Assembly (NCBI RefSeq): GCF_020911945.1
Contig: NZ_CP087135.1
Location: 3,088,001-3,152,000 of the forward strand
From: Flavobacterium galactosidilyticum
GTDB lineage: Bacteria > Bacteroidota > Bacteroidia > Flavobacteriales > Flavobacteriaceae
Direction of reading: 5' to 3'
Length of the DNA: 64,000 nucleotides
Shown here: positions 8,853-17,934 of the stretch, in pieces
How positions within the stretch are numbered: position 1 is the stretch's first letter
Layout of the letters: each line of letters opens with the position of its first letter
Position numbers and translations under genes: made by a program
Notes under the pieces: generated by a model
The model's database searches: none
The model's input: only the letters and a program-made list of their open reading frames with translations
What the model was told of the DNA's origin: nothing

Positions 8853-9547
8853 TGAACTATCTTTTACCCCTACTTTCCGTACTTCTAGGATATGTAGTTG
8901 CTTTGGTTTTAAAACCAAAAAACAAAACTAATCTTAAGTTGTTACTAGCTTTTAGCGGATCATTCTTGCTATCCTTAACTGTTATGCATTTGCTTCCAGA
9001 AGTATATGCAGTACACGACCACGGCGCAGGCGAAAGCCACGATAGCAATGCAGGAATCTTTATTATGTTAGGGATTTTATTCCAAATCGTCCTAGAGTTT
9101 TTCTCAAAAGGGGCTGAGCATGGACACGTCCATGGAAATCCTAACATGTCTCACATTCCCTGGTTACTGTTCATTAGCTTGTGTATTCATGCCTTTCTAG
9201 AAGGGTTTCCAGTGGGTCATGATCATGGCAAACTAGCTCTAGGAATCGCAATTCATCACCTTCCTATCGCTATTATACTAACTACTTTTTTCATTAATTC
9301 GCATTTAAACAAAAAAGCGATTTTCGTCTTTATGTTAACATTTGCATTAATGACGCCGTTAGGAACTTTAGCCTCTGATTATTTGACAGGATTAAACGAA
9401 TACCATAGCCAGATTACGGCAGTGGTTATTGGTATTTTATTTCATATTTCTTCTACAATTATTTTCGAAAGTAGCGAAGGACACAAATTTAATATCGCCA
9501 AAGTTTCCATGATTGTAATCGGAATTGTATTGGCGTATTTTTTATAA
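8852..9547 (+). CDS. ZIP-family divalent metal transporter
   Basis: A 231-residue integral membrane protein with about seven hydrophobic segments. The ZIP metal path is visible in helix IV, HAFLEGFPVGHDHG (His113, Glu117), and helix V, GIAIHHLPIAI (His135, His136). Histidine-rich loops (VHDHGAGESHDSN and EHGHVHG) could bind zinc before transport. The family imports zinc, iron or manganese into the cytoplasm. The gene starts on the last base of the upstream methyltransferase gene. No Zur- or Fur-type operator could be picked out. Confidence 0.88.
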   Translation: MNYLLPLLSVLLGYVVALVLKPKNKTNLKLLLAFSGSFLLSLTVMHLLPEVYAVHDHGAGESHDSNAGIFIMLGILFQIVLEFFSKGAEHGHVHGNPNMSHIPWLLFISLCIHAFLEGFPVGHDHGKLALGIAIHHLPIAIILTTFFINSHLNKKAIFVFMLTFALMTPLGTLASDYLTGLNEYHSQITAVVIGILFHISSTIIFESSEGHKFNIAKVSMIVIGIVLAYFL

Positions 9548-9557
9548 TTAATAATTT

Positions 9558-9653
9558 GGGCGTGTTCGCAAAGGCGAACCGGGCTATACGTTGCAATATT
9601 TTTTATTTCGCTATCGCTACATAAAAAAGGATTTCCACTACTATCCCTCACGC
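9558..9653 (-). repeat. Intergenic repeat family, copy R2 (reverse orientation)
   Basis: Read on the minus strand, this copy opens with GAGGGATAGTAGTGGAAATCC, given here in two parts: GAGGGATAGTAG and TGGAAATCC. It then has AAAAAATATTGCAACGTATAGC and a terminal hairpin (arms 9564-9569 and 9574-9579). The head and the ATTGCAAC block match copy R5 at 26936. Confidence 0.6.
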
Positions 9654-9708
9654 AAAAAAATAGAAACAGAACATAAATTGCGTTCTAAAAATTTTAACAG
9701 CATTAAAA

Positions 9709-10521
9709 ATGACATTTACTAAAACGACAGAACAATCTTCAAAATACGAACATTTAGAAAAAATGTCGGTTTCAAACTTGCTTTCGAATATTAATAACGA
9801 AGACAAGACCGTTCCTTTAGCAGTTGAAAAAGCATTGCCACAAATAGAAAATCTAGTAAATGCAATTGTTCCTAAAATGAAATTAGGCGGGCGTTTATTC
9901 TACATAGGAGCAGGAACTTCTGGACGTTTAGGAATTCTAGATGCATCGGAATGTCCACCAACTTTTGGTGTTCCTTTCGATTTAGTAATTGGGATAATTG
10001 CTGGTGGAGACACTGCCATTCGCAAGGCAGTAGAAAATGCCGAAGACAATGCTAATCAAGCTTGGTTTGATTTACAAGCGCATAATATTAGCGAAAATGA
10101 TGTTGTGGTGGGAATCGCCGCTTCAGGAACTACACCTTATGTAATTGCTGGTTTAGAAGAATGCAATAAAAACAACATTATTACAGGAAGCATTTCCTGT
10201 AATGCAGGAAGTCCACTTTCATTGACAGCACAATTTCCTATTGACGTGGTTGTGGGTCCTGAATTTGTAACTGGAAGTTCTCGTATGAAAGCAGGTACGG
10301 CGCAAAAACTGGTCCTTAATATGATTACAACCGCCACCATGGTTCAGTTAGGAAAAGTAAAAGGTAATAAAATGGTCGATATGCAATTGAGTAACAGCAA
10401 ACTTGTAGATCGTGGTGTAAAAATGATCATGGACGAAGTCGCAGTTTCGTATGAAGAAGCAAGTGATTTATTAAAAAAACATGGAAGTGTACGGAAAGCT
10501 GTTGATTATTACAATCAATAA
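9709..10521 (+). CDS. murQ: N-acetylmuramic acid 6-phosphate etherase
   Basis: A 270-residue SIS-domain protein with the MurQ signature GAGTSGRLGILDASECPPTFG (positions about 68-88; catalytic Glu81). It also has the second sugar-phosphate loop AASGTTPYVIAGLE and the VTGSSRMKAGTAQK block. The enzyme splits the lactyl ether of MurNAc-6-phosphate to give GlcNAc-6-phosphate during cell-wall recycling in the cytoplasm. It is some 25-30 residues shorter than E. coli MurQ, lacking part of the C-terminal helical extension. No MurNAc transporter or MurK/AnmK kinase gene lies beside it. DUF6095-like and pentapeptide genes follow closely on the same strand. Confidence 0.92.
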   Translation: MTFTKTTEQSSKYEHLEKMSVSNLLSNINNEDKTVPLAVEKALPQIENLVNAIVPKMKLGGRLFYIGAGTSGRLGILDASECPPTFGVPFDLVIGIIAGGDTAIRKAVENAEDNANQAWFDLQAHNISENDVVVGIAASGTTPYVIAGLEECNKNNIITGSISCNAGSPLSLTAQFPIDVVVGPEFVTGSSRMKAGTAQKLVLNMITTATMVQLGKVKGNKMVDMQLSNSKLVDRGVKMIMDEVAVSYEEASDLLKKHGSVRKAVDYYNQ

Positions 10522-10560
10522 TTTTTAATTGAACTTTTAATCTAATGTTAAAGCAAAAAA

Positions 10561-10782
10561 ATGGCAACAAATAAAGAACTTTTAAACAAAGGAATCAAGT
10601 ATTTAGCGGGATCTTTACCTCTTCTTTTCATTGGCCCAGCTGTAATTTATAATGCATTTGTAAACAAGGAAAATGGATGGCATTATTTAGTATTGGCCGT
10701 TGGGATTATCTTTTGTGGAATTGGTGTATATTTAGCGTTTTTAGGTTTAAAAGTTATGGTAAAAAGCTTATTTAATGACTAA
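10561..10782 (+). CDS. DUF6095-like small membrane protein
   Basis: A 73-residue protein with two membrane helices (about 16-32 and 40-63) and a short lysine-rich N-terminus. It matches what I remember as the flavobacterial DUF6095 family; its function is not known. It lies 39 bp after murQ, and its stop overlaps the start of the pentapeptide gene by one base, so the three genes look like one operon. Confidence 0.75.
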   Translation: MATNKELLNKGIKYLAGSLPLLFIGPAVIYNAFVNKENGWHYLVLAVGIIFCGIGVYLAFLGLKVMVKSLFND

Positions 10783-11354
10783 TGGAAGATTTAATACACA
10801 TTCAGAAAACATTCGAAAAAGTCGATTGGATCAACAAGAGAATTAATCATCGAGAATTTGAAGATTGTACTTTCAAAAACTGCGATTTCTCTAACAGTGA
10901 TTTTTCAAATAACACTTTTATGGATTGCGAATTTATCGATTGTAATTTAGCTATGATTGATTTAACAGCAACAAGTTTAAAAACTGTTGGATTTAAAAAC
11001 TGCAAACTACTGGGAATCCATTTTAATAAATGCACTGATTTTTTGTTTAGTGTCACTTTTCACGATTGCGTTATTGATTATTCGTCTTTTGCCAATAAAA
11101 AAATGCCAAAAACAAAGTTCAATTCGTGTTCGATGAAAGAGGTTACTTTTACTGGTTCAAATCTTACGCAATCTAGTTTTGAAAATTGTAATCTTGATAG
11201 TGCTATTTTTAACGATACGCTTTTAGCTGGCGTAGATTTTACTTCAGCATACAATTACAAAATTGATCCTGAATTTAATTCTATGAAAAAAGCTAAATTT
11301 TCAATGCAAGGAATTCCTGGACTTTTAGAGAAATACGATATTAAAATACTATAA
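10782..11354 (+). CDS. Pentapeptide-repeat protein (Qnr/McbG-like)
   Basis: A 190-residue protein made almost entirely of five-residue repeats of the A(D/N)LXX kind, for example FEDCTFKNCDFSNSDFSNN and MKEVTFTGSNLTQSSFENCN. This gives a right-handed quadrilateral beta-helix that resembles the DNA duplex. The C-terminus IDPEFNSMKKAKFSMQGIPGLL is the end seen in the Qnr/McbG branch, whose studied members bind DNA gyrase or topoisomerase IV and protect it from quinolones or microcin. That function is inference here. Translation is coupled to the upstream DUF6095-like gene (TAATG). The topoisomerase IV genes lie 1.4 kb away on the other strand. Confidence 0.85.
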   Translation: MEDLIHIQKTFEKVDWINKRINHREFEDCTFKNCDFSNSDFSNNTFMDCEFIDCNLAMIDLTATSLKTVGFKNCKLLGIHFNKCTDFLFSVTFHDCVIDYSSFANKKMPKTKFNSCSMKEVTFTGSNLTQSSFENCNLDSAIFNDTLLAGVDFTSAYNYKIDPEFNSMKKAKFSMQGIPGLLEKYDIKIL

Positions 11355-11363
11355 CTGTAATAT

Positions 11364-11502
11364 CCAGATGGAAGTGAAAATCCCGCAGGGCATAAAACTA
11401 TTTTTTCTTTACAAAAAAGAGCGACAGAAAGAAGCTCCTTTATTGTCATTAGAAAAAAAGTTTTATAACCGAGGAATTGCAGCATACAGCTGGATTGGAC
11501 CC
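11364..11502 (+). repeat. Intergenic repeat family, copy R3 (most complete)
   Basis: The head CAGATGGAAGTGAAAATCCC, a long hairpin (arms 11392-11407 and 11452-11466) around the core GAGCGACAGAAAGAAGCTCC, and the tail CAGCTGGATTGGACCC are all present. This copy best shows the family architecture. It lies between the pentapeptide gene and the following lipoprotein gene. Confidence 0.65.
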
Positions 11503-11524
11503 TAATAAAAACAAAAAATATAAT

Positions 11525-11899
11525 ATGAAAAAGATAATCTTACTTCCGCTACTACTAGTACTAATGTCGTGTTATGATGTGGAACGCAACTGCAAGGACT
11601 TTAAAACTGGAAAATTCAAATTTGAACATGTAGTTGATGGTGTGAAACAAACCACCTATTTTGAACGCAATGACACGATTGAAATTGAAACTTATGAAGG
11701 TAAAACAGATACAGCATCGATACGATGGGTGAGTGATTGTGAATATGTGTTGCAGAAATTACATCCTAAAAACAAAGCAGAAGAGAAAGCTATAAGCATG
11801 AAAATATTGACAACTACAAAAGATTCTTATACTTTTGAGTTTGGAATGGTTGGATATGATGCAAAACAAAAAGGAACTGTAACAAAACTGGGAAACTAA
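11525..11899 (+). CDS. Small lipoprotein of unknown function
   Basis: The ATG at 11525 is preferred over an in-frame ATG-less extension from 11477 because it is followed directly by a lipoprotein signal (MKKIILLPLL then LMSC). The mature part of about 105 residues begins YDVERNCKDFKTGKFKF and is predicted to be beta-rich. I recognise it as a short family widespread in flavobacteria and sometimes mislabelled in genomes as a topoisomerase IV protein. Nothing in the sequence supports such an activity. The upstream extension falls in the tail of repeat R3. Confidence 0.7.
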   Translation: MKKIILLPLLLVLMSCYDVERNCKDFKTGKFKFEHVVDGVKQTTYFERNDTIEIETYEGKTDTASIRWVSDCEYVLQKLHPKNKAEEKAISMKILTTTKDSYTFEFGMVGYDAKQKGTVTKLGN

Positions 11900-11936
11900 C
11901 GACTAAATAAAAAAAATAAACTTTAACTAAATAAAA

Positions 11937-12707
11937 ATGGAAGTATTTTTAAATCCGGATGCATGGATTGCGTTGTTAACATTAACTTTTCTTGAAATCA
12001 TCTTGGGAATTGACAATATCATCTTCATATCAATTGTAACTGGAAAATTACCTGAAGAAAAGCGTAAAAAAGCGACGCAAATTGGTTTGTTTTTGGCTAT
12101 GTTCATGCGTATTGCTTTACTTTTTGGAATTACGGTGTTAATTGCTATGAAAGAACCATTTTTTAGTGTGAATTGGACTTGGTTTAGTGCAGATTTTACG
12201 GGTCAAGCGATGATTTTATTTTTAGGAGGTTTATTTCTAATTTATAAAAGTACCAAAGAAATTCATGAAAAAGTAGATCATAAGGGAGAAGAAGAAAAGG
12301 ACTTAAAAACTACTGCAGCAAAATCTTTTGGGAATGTAATTTTCCAAATTTTATTGATTGACCTTATTTTCTCTGTGGATAGTATATTGACTGCTGTTGG
12401 TATGACAAATGGCGTTCCAGGAGCATTATATATTATGGTGACTGCCGTAATTATCTCTGTTGGAGTAATGATGCTTTTTGCAGTTCCAGTAGGGAATTTT
12501 GTAAATGTGAATCCGTCGATACAAATTTTAGGATTGGCTTTCTTAATCCTTATTGGTTTCATGTTGATTACAGAAAGTATGCACTTATCAAATGCTGCGT
12601 TGGTTGGCGAACATGTTGGTGCGGTTCCTAAAGGATATTTATACTTTGCAATTGCTTTTTCATTAGCAGTAGAATTCCTGAATATGAAAATGCGAAAGAA
12701 AAACTAA
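11937..12707 (+). CDS. TerC-family integral membrane protein
   Basis: A 256-residue protein with about seven membrane helices. The TerC signature acidic residues are present in LEIILGIDNIIFISI (about 18-32) and again in LIDLIFSVDSILTAVG, the two conserved Asn/Asp-containing helices thought to carry a metal ion. A charged cytoplasmic loop (EIHEKVDHKGEEEKD) separates the two halves. TerC proteins are linked to metal export, notably manganese loading of secreted enzymes, and to tellurite resistance. The exact role here is inferred. No other ter genes are present. A strong terminator follows. Confidence 0.88.
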   Translation: MEVFLNPDAWIALLTLTFLEIILGIDNIIFISIVTGKLPEEKRKKATQIGLFLAMFMRIALLFGITVLIAMKEPFFSVNWTWFSADFTGQAMILFLGGLFLIYKSTKEIHEKVDHKGEEEKDLKTTAAKSFGNVIFQILLIDLIFSVDSILTAVGMTNGVPGALYIMVTAVIISVGVMMLFAVPVGNFVNVNPSIQILGLAFLILIGFMLITESMHLSNAALVGEHVGAVPKGYLYFAIAFSLAVEFLNMKMRKKN

Positions 12708-12716
12708 TAGTATTTA

Positions 12717-12749
12717 AAAAAAATAGCGCTCCAAAAGCGCTATTTTTTT
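12717..12749. terminator. Bidirectional terminator between terC-like gene and parC
   Basis: A 14-bp perfect stem (arms 12717-12730 and 12736-12749, five-base loop) built from A-run, TAGCGCT and its complement with a T-run. It overlaps the last bases of the minus-strand parC frame. Confidence 0.85.
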
Positions 12750-15453
12750 ATTCTAAACTTAAAGTTACTTGACCATCATCATCTAATTGCACACCTGACT
12801 CATCAAGGTTTTCATCTAACTTAACTTTTTCAGGAACAACCTCCACAGGAAGCTCATAATGCAAAGGCTCCAGAAGATTTACTTGTTTTAATTTATCGGT
12901 TGTCAATTGATTTCCTAATGCTTTAAATCCTTTTATAGCAATATAGGATTCGATATCTACTGTTACGCTTTCTTTTTGAACTCCTTTTACTTTTGGGAAA
13001 ACTAATTCTGCCACAGGACGATAATCCGTTGACACGATTTCTAATTGTGAATTAGGATGTTCCGTAATAAAACTTTCTTCTTTATTCTCCGTTTCTACTA
13101 GGAAGCGTTTTATGTAATAGCGCTCTTTTTCACCATCGTAATAAATAGCTGAAATTGGTTTAGCAGGAACCCATTTCTCTAAAACTACCATATCAGTATC
13201 AAAATGTGTCGTTAATTCAGGCGTAATTACTTTTAATTTTCCTGTTTGGGATATAATCAAGATTTTATCACTTGGCCTAAATTCGCCAAGCAATTCCCCT
13301 CTTCCATCAACATTTAATCTTTGAACTGTATCATCAAACCATACTTTTCGAGGCAAAAGAGTCGAAATTCCTTTCTCTTTCAATTCGATTTTTTTGATAG
13401 GATATTTGGTCACTAAGTTACCTTTTGAACTTCGACCTTTAATTGCCAGATTAGCAAAATCAATATCGAATTTCAGTTTTTTGACGGTTCCTATTTGGCG
13501 TAGCAAAATAGTAATTACCTCAGCTTCTCCATTTGGATTACAAGAAAAATATACTACTTGCGATCCAGCGGTTTCATTGGTTAAATCATATGCTTTATCT
13601 CGAGTTACACCTGAAACATTAAAACGTTTTATATAAGAAGGCCCTGATTTTCCATCACGATAAATCATGTTATAAATCGTTCGCTTGTCGCTTTTATCAA
13701 AAATAGCAATATGAATAATATCTTTCCCAACAAATGTTTTAGCATCTACCTTTGTAATCATCATTTTTCCGTCACGAAGAAAAACAATTACATCATCAAT
13801 ATCAGAACAGTCCGTTACATATTCATCTTTTTTCAAACTCGTTCCTACAAAACCTTCTTCTTTATTTACATACAATTTTGTATTTCGCAACACTACTTTC
13901 GTCGCTTCGATGTCATCAAAAATACGAAGTTCTGTTTGGCGCTCACGGCCTTTGCCATACTTCTCTTTTAACTTTGCAAAATAAGCAATCGCAAAATCAA
14001 TCAGATGTTCTAAATGGTGTTTTACTTGCTCGATATCTCCTTCCAAAGATTCGATTTTGTCTTGGGCTTTATTGCTGTCAAACTTAGAAATACGCATGAT
14101 TCGAATATCTAACAATCGTAGAATATCCTCTTCGGTAACGGCACGTTTTAAATGTTTTATATGCGGTTTTAACCCATCATCAACGGCTTTTAGTACCGTT
14201 TCACGAGTAGTCATTTCTTCAATATCTCGATAGATTTTATTTTCGATAAAAATACGTTCCAAGGATAGAAAGTGCCATTGTTCTTCAAGTTCACTCAATT
14301 GAATTTCAAGTTCACTTTTTAGCAGTTGTACCGTTCTATTAGTTGAAATTCGCAACATATCAGAAACACCTACAAACAACGGTTTATTATCCTCAATCAC
14401 ACAACCTAGTGGCGCTACCGAAGTTTCGCAAGCTGTAAAAGCAAACAAGGCATCAATTGTTTTATCAGGAGAAACACCTGGAAAAAGATGTATTAATATC
14501 TCTACATCTGCAGCAGTATTATCCTCAATTTTTTTAATTTTGATTTTCCCTTTATCATTGGCTTTCAAAATACTGTCAATCAAAGTCGTCGTATTGGTCG
14601 AAAATGGAATTTGGGTAATTACCAAAGTATTTTTATCCAGTTGCGCAATTTTAGCACGCACGCGAACACGACCGCCGCGCAAACCATCATTGTAATTTGA
14701 TATATCAGCAATACCTTGTGTCATGAAATCAGGGTACAAGGTAAACGGCTTTCCTTTTAATATTTTTATTGAACAATCTATTAACTCATTAAAGTTATGA
14801 GGCAATACTTTCATCGAAAGCCCAACCGCAATCCCTTCAGCACCTTGTGCTAAAAGCAACGGGAATTTTACAGGAAGATTATTGGGTTCTGCTCGACGAC
14901 CATCATACGAAACGCCCCAATCTGTAATTTTTGGAGAATATAAAACCTCCAAAGCAAATTTAGACAATCGTGCTTCTATATAACGGGAAGCTGCTGCTCC
15001 ATCACCGGTTAAGATATTTCCCCAGTTTCCTTGACAGTCGATTAGCAATTCTTTTTGACCTATTTGCACCATCGCATCACCAATACTCTGATCTCCATGA
15101 GGGTGATACTGCATCGTGTGTCCCACAACGTTTGCCACTTTGTTATAACGACCGTCATCTAATTCTTTAAGCGAATGCATGATTCTACGTTGCACCGGTT
15201 TGAAACCATCTTCAATCGCCGGAACGGCACGCTCCAGAATTACATAAGAGGCATAATCTAGAAACCAGTCTTTATACATTCCCGTAACTTTGGTAATGGT
15301 ATCGTTTCCGTCTTCTTGATTATCATAAAAATGGTGTTCCCCCGAAGTTACTATGTCGTCAAATCCTTCGTCGTTTGATTCCTTGGAATCGTTGATTTCG
15401 TTTTGCGATTCGTCTTCATTTGGTATAATGTTATCTTCTTCTTCGTCTTTCAT
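12748..15453 (-). CDS. parC: DNA topoisomerase IV subunit A
   Basis: A 901-residue type IIA topoisomerase A subunit. After an acidic, poorly conserved N-terminus (1-50) comes the breakage-reunion domain with the catalytic Arg157-Tyr158 in GAAASRYIEARL, then a coiled-coil gate and a C-terminal beta-pinwheel region. It cuts and rejoins DNA to decatenate daughter chromosomes together with ParE. The pairing with a ParE-type B subunit and the ParC-type N-terminal region favour topoisomerase IV over gyrase, though A subunits of the two are close. In the quinolone-binding region HPHGDQSIGD a Gln (122) stands where E. coli GyrA has Ser83. A decayed DUF1016 gene lies between parE and this gene. Confidence 0.92.
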   Translation of the reverse strand: MKDEEEDNIIPNEDESQNEINDSKESNDEGFDDIVTSGEHHFYDNQEDGNDTITKVTGMYKDWFLDYASYVILERAVPAIEDGFKPVQRRIMHSLKELDDGRYNKVANVVGHTMQYHPHGDQSIGDAMVQIGQKELLIDCQGNWGNILTGDGAAASRYIEARLSKFALEVLYSPKITDWGVSYDGRRAEPNNLPVKFPLLLAQGAEGIAVGLSMKVLPHNFNELIDCSIKILKGKPFTLYPDFMTQGIADISNYNDGLRGGRVRVRAKIAQLDKNTLVITQIPFSTNTTTLIDSILKANDKGKIKIKKIEDNTAADVEILIHLFPGVSPDKTIDALFAFTACETSVAPLGCVIEDNKPLFVGVSDMLRISTNRTVQLLKSELEIQLSELEEQWHFLSLERIFIENKIYRDIEEMTTRETVLKAVDDGLKPHIKHLKRAVTEEDILRLLDIRIMRISKFDSNKAQDKIESLEGDIEQVKHHLEHLIDFAIAYFAKLKEKYGKGRERQTELRIFDDIEATKVVLRNTKLYVNKEEGFVGTSLKKDEYVTDCSDIDDVIVFLRDGKMMITKVDAKTFVGKDIIHIAIFDKSDKRTIYNMIYRDGKSGPSYIKRFNVSGVTRDKAYDLTNETAGSQVVYFSCNPNGEAEVITILLRQIGTVKKLKFDIDFANLAIKGRSSKGNLVTKYPIKKIELKEKGISTLLPRKVWFDDTVQRLNVDGRGELLGEFRPSDKILIISQTGKLKVITPELTTHFDTDMVVLEKWVPAKPISAIYYDGEKERYYIKRFLVETENKEESFITEHPNSQLEIVSTDYRPVAELVFPKVKGVQKESVTVDIESYIAIKGFKALGNQLTTDKLKQVNLLEPLHYELPVEVVPEKVKLDENLDESGVQLDDDGQVTLSLE

Positions 15454-15568
15454 AAAAATGCTTAAAACTCAAGTTATGGCGCTATAAAAAACCCCATTTA
15501 TTGACTATATAGTTAAATTTTAAAAATTCCGTTACATTTTCTCGGAATTCATTTTTCAGAATTCGTCA

Positions 15569-15898
15569 TCAGTGATGAGGAATTTTAATTTCAGAAATCA
15601 TAGACAGTGCCTGAGGAATTGAGTAAATCAAATAAAACTTTCTCATATTTTCTAAATTAACGACAGAAAATCCCTTTCCAAACTCCTGATTCAGCTGTTT
15701 CGAAAGTCCTTTTAATAATTGTTTACCATATTCAGCGCGATCTTTGCCCTTTTGTTCTTCTTCGACTATAACTCTTCCTATTTCAAAATAGGTATAAACC
15801 ATAGTTGAGTTTATTGTACGCAAAACTTGTTGACGAGCATTTTGCAATAGCTCGACCACTTGAGAAAATAAAATTTTATTTTGAATATCGTTTGACAA
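15569..15898 (-). pseudogene. Truncated DUF1016 (YhcG-like) gene remnant
   Basis: A 109-residue frame that matches the N-terminal DUF1016 domain of YhcG-type PDDEXK nucleases (VVELLQNARQQVLRTINSTMVYTYFEIGR, quoted in part; then GFSVVNLENMRKFYLIY). Intact members run to roughly 330-370 residues and carry the nuclease half after this point. Here homology stops near residue 98, ten unrelated residues follow and two stop codons end the frame. There is no ATG: the best start is a TTG at 15898, in a frame closed a few codons upstream. Both signs indicate decay. It sits in the parE-parC interval, an odd place for an accessory gene. Confidence 0.7.
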
Positions 15899-15920
15899 TA
15901 TATTTTTCTCTCTTTAAACC

Positions 15921-17783
15921 TTACACTTTCTCAATTACATCCAATTCCACTTTCAAATTCTTGATAATAAATTCTTGCCTATCAGGGGTGTTTTTGCCCA
16001 TGTAAAAAGACAACAACTGTTCAATTGAAGTGTTTTTATCCATCATTACAGGATCTAGACGAATGGTTTCTCCGATAAAGTTTTTGAACTCATCTGGCGA
16101 AATCTCTCCCAAACCTTTGAATCGGGTAATTTCTGGTTTTGGTTTTAATTTTTCGATAGCTTCTTTTCGTTCGTCATCGGAATAACAGTAAATCGTTTCT
16201 TTCTTGTTTCGAACTCTAAAAAGAGGCGTTTGCAAAATATACAAGTGCCCTTCTTTAATCAACTCAGGAAAAAACTGCAAGAAAAAAGTAATCAATAACA
16301 AGCGAATGTGCATTCCATCGACATCCGCATCAGTTGCAATTACGATATTGTTGTACCGTAATTTTTCCAGTCCATCTTCAATATCTAAAGCGGCTTGCAA
16401 CAAGTTAAATTCTTCATTTTCATACACAATTTTCTTACTCATTCCGTAAGAGTTCAAAGGCTTTCCACGCAAACTAAAAACGGCTTGCGTATTGACATCG
16501 CGTGATTTTGTAATCGATCCAGATGCCGAATCTCCCTCGGTTATAAAAAGCGTGCTTTCTAAGTTTCTAGGATTTTTTGTATCTGGAAGATGCGCTCTAC
16601 AATCTCTCAGTTTTTTATTGTGTAAATTTGCTTTCTTAGCACGATCTGTAGCGAGTTTTCTAATTCCAGATAATTCTTTGCGTTCTCTTTCAGCTTGCAA
16701 AATTTTACGCAATAATGCCTCTGCAGTAGTAGGATTCTTGTGTAAATAATTATCTAATTTTGTTTTCACAAAATCATTTACAAAAGTACGTACCGATGGC
16801 ATTCCTGGATCAGAACCTATATCTGTAGAACCTAATTTAGTTTTGGTTTGCGACTCAAAAACAGGCTCCATTACTTTAATACTAATCGCACTCACAACCG
16901 ATTTACGAACATCAGAAGCTTCGAAACTTTTATTATAAAACTCTCGAATCGTTTTTACAATTGCTTCACGATACGCCACTAAATGAGTTCCTCCCTGCGT
17001 GGTGTTTTGACCGTTTACAAAAGAGTGGTATTCCTCGCTATATTGCGTTTTACTATGCGTTAAGGCCATTTCAATATCCTCCCCTTTCAGGTGAATGATA
17101 GGATATTCTAAATCCTCAGCGTTAATAGTCGCTTCTAATAAATCTTTAAGACCATTTTCAGAATAGTACTTTTCTCCATTAAAAATAATCGTCAAGCCAT
17201 TGTTTAAGTAACAATAATTTTTGACCATTTTAATAACATATTCTAAACGGAACTTGTAATTCTTAAAAATAGTTTCATCAGGCGTAAAAGTAACTTTAGT
17301 TCCTTTACGCTTAGTGGTATCAATTATATCTTCTTCTAAAACTAAATTTCCGGCTGAAAATTCGGCTGCTTTTTGTTTTTCGTCACGAACCGATTCGACA
17401 CGAAAATAATCAGACAAAGCATTTACGGCTTTAGTACCGACACCGTTTAAACCAACTGATTTCTGGAAAGCTTTAGAATCGTATTTTCCTCCCGTATTCA
17501 TTTTAGAAACCACGTCAACCACTTTACCTAATGGTATTCCACGACCATAATCCCTAACTGAAACTGTTTTGTCTCTGATGGTTACTTCAATGGTTTTTCC
17601 AGCTCCCATCGCAAATTCATCGATACAGTTGTCTAGAACCTCTTTTAAAAGAATATAAATACCATCATCTGGCGAAGAACCGTCTCCAAGTTTCCCGATA
17701 TACATTCCGGGACGCATGCGAATGTGCTCTTTCCAGTCGAGTGACCGAATATTATCTTCGGTATATTGATTTTTATCGGACAT
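15921..17783 (-). CDS. parE: DNA topoisomerase IV subunit B
   Basis: A 620-residue B subunit when started at the ATG at 17783 ([20 protein letters not shown]). The longer frame to 17867 adds 28 Lys/Arg/Ser-rich residues with no family match. The GHKL ATPase domain is seen in [13 protein letters not shown] (Mg/ATP Asn and Glu), [10 protein letters not shown] and [13 protein letters not shown]. The TOPRIM domain shows the acidic TEGDSASGS and [10 protein letters not shown]. ParE powers the strand passage carried out by ParC. A -7 element TAATTTTG (minus strand, 17891-17898) may drive it. It is followed 22 bp later by the DUF1016 remnant and then parC. Confidence 0.93.
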   Translation of the reverse strand: MSDKNQYTEDNIRSLDWKEHIRMRPGMYIGKLGDGSSPDDGIYILLKEVLDNCIDEFAMGAGKTIEVTIRDKTVSVRDYGRGIPLGKVVDVVSKMNTGGKYDSKAFQKSVGLNGVGTKAVNALSDYFRVESVRDEKQKAAEFSAGNLVLEEDIIDTTKRKGTKVTFTPDETIFKNYKFRLEYVIKMVKNYCYLNNGLTIIFNGEKYYSENGLKDLLEATINAEDLEYPIIHLKGEDIEMALTHSKTQYSEEYHSFVNGQNTTQGGTHLVAYREAIVKTIREFYNKSFEASDVRKSVVSAISIKVMEPVFESQTKTKLGSTDIGSDPGMPSVRTFVNDFVKTKLDNYLHKNPTTAEALLRKILQAERERKELSGIRKLATDRAKKANLHNKKLRDCRAHLPDTKNPRNLESTLFITEGDSASGSITKSRDVNTQAVFSLRGKPLNSYGMSKKIVYENEEFNLLQAALDIEDGLEKLRYNNIVIATDADVDGMHIRLLLITFFLQFFPELIKEGHLYILQTPLFRVRNKKETIYCYSDDERKEAIEKLKPKPEITRFKGLGEISPDEFKNFIGETIRLDPVMMDKNTSIEQLLSFYMGKNTPDRQEFIIKNLKVELDVIEKV

Positions 17784-17934
17784 TGTGAGTTTTGTGGATT
17801 TTAACTTCGTTCTGTTTAGTCTTAGCTTTGACTTAGACCTTGAGTGTGCTAATATAGCATATCTCAATATATTTTAAAAGAGCTACGCTTCAAAATTACA
17901 AAAAATGATTTTGCCATTATAGAAGCGATTGCTT

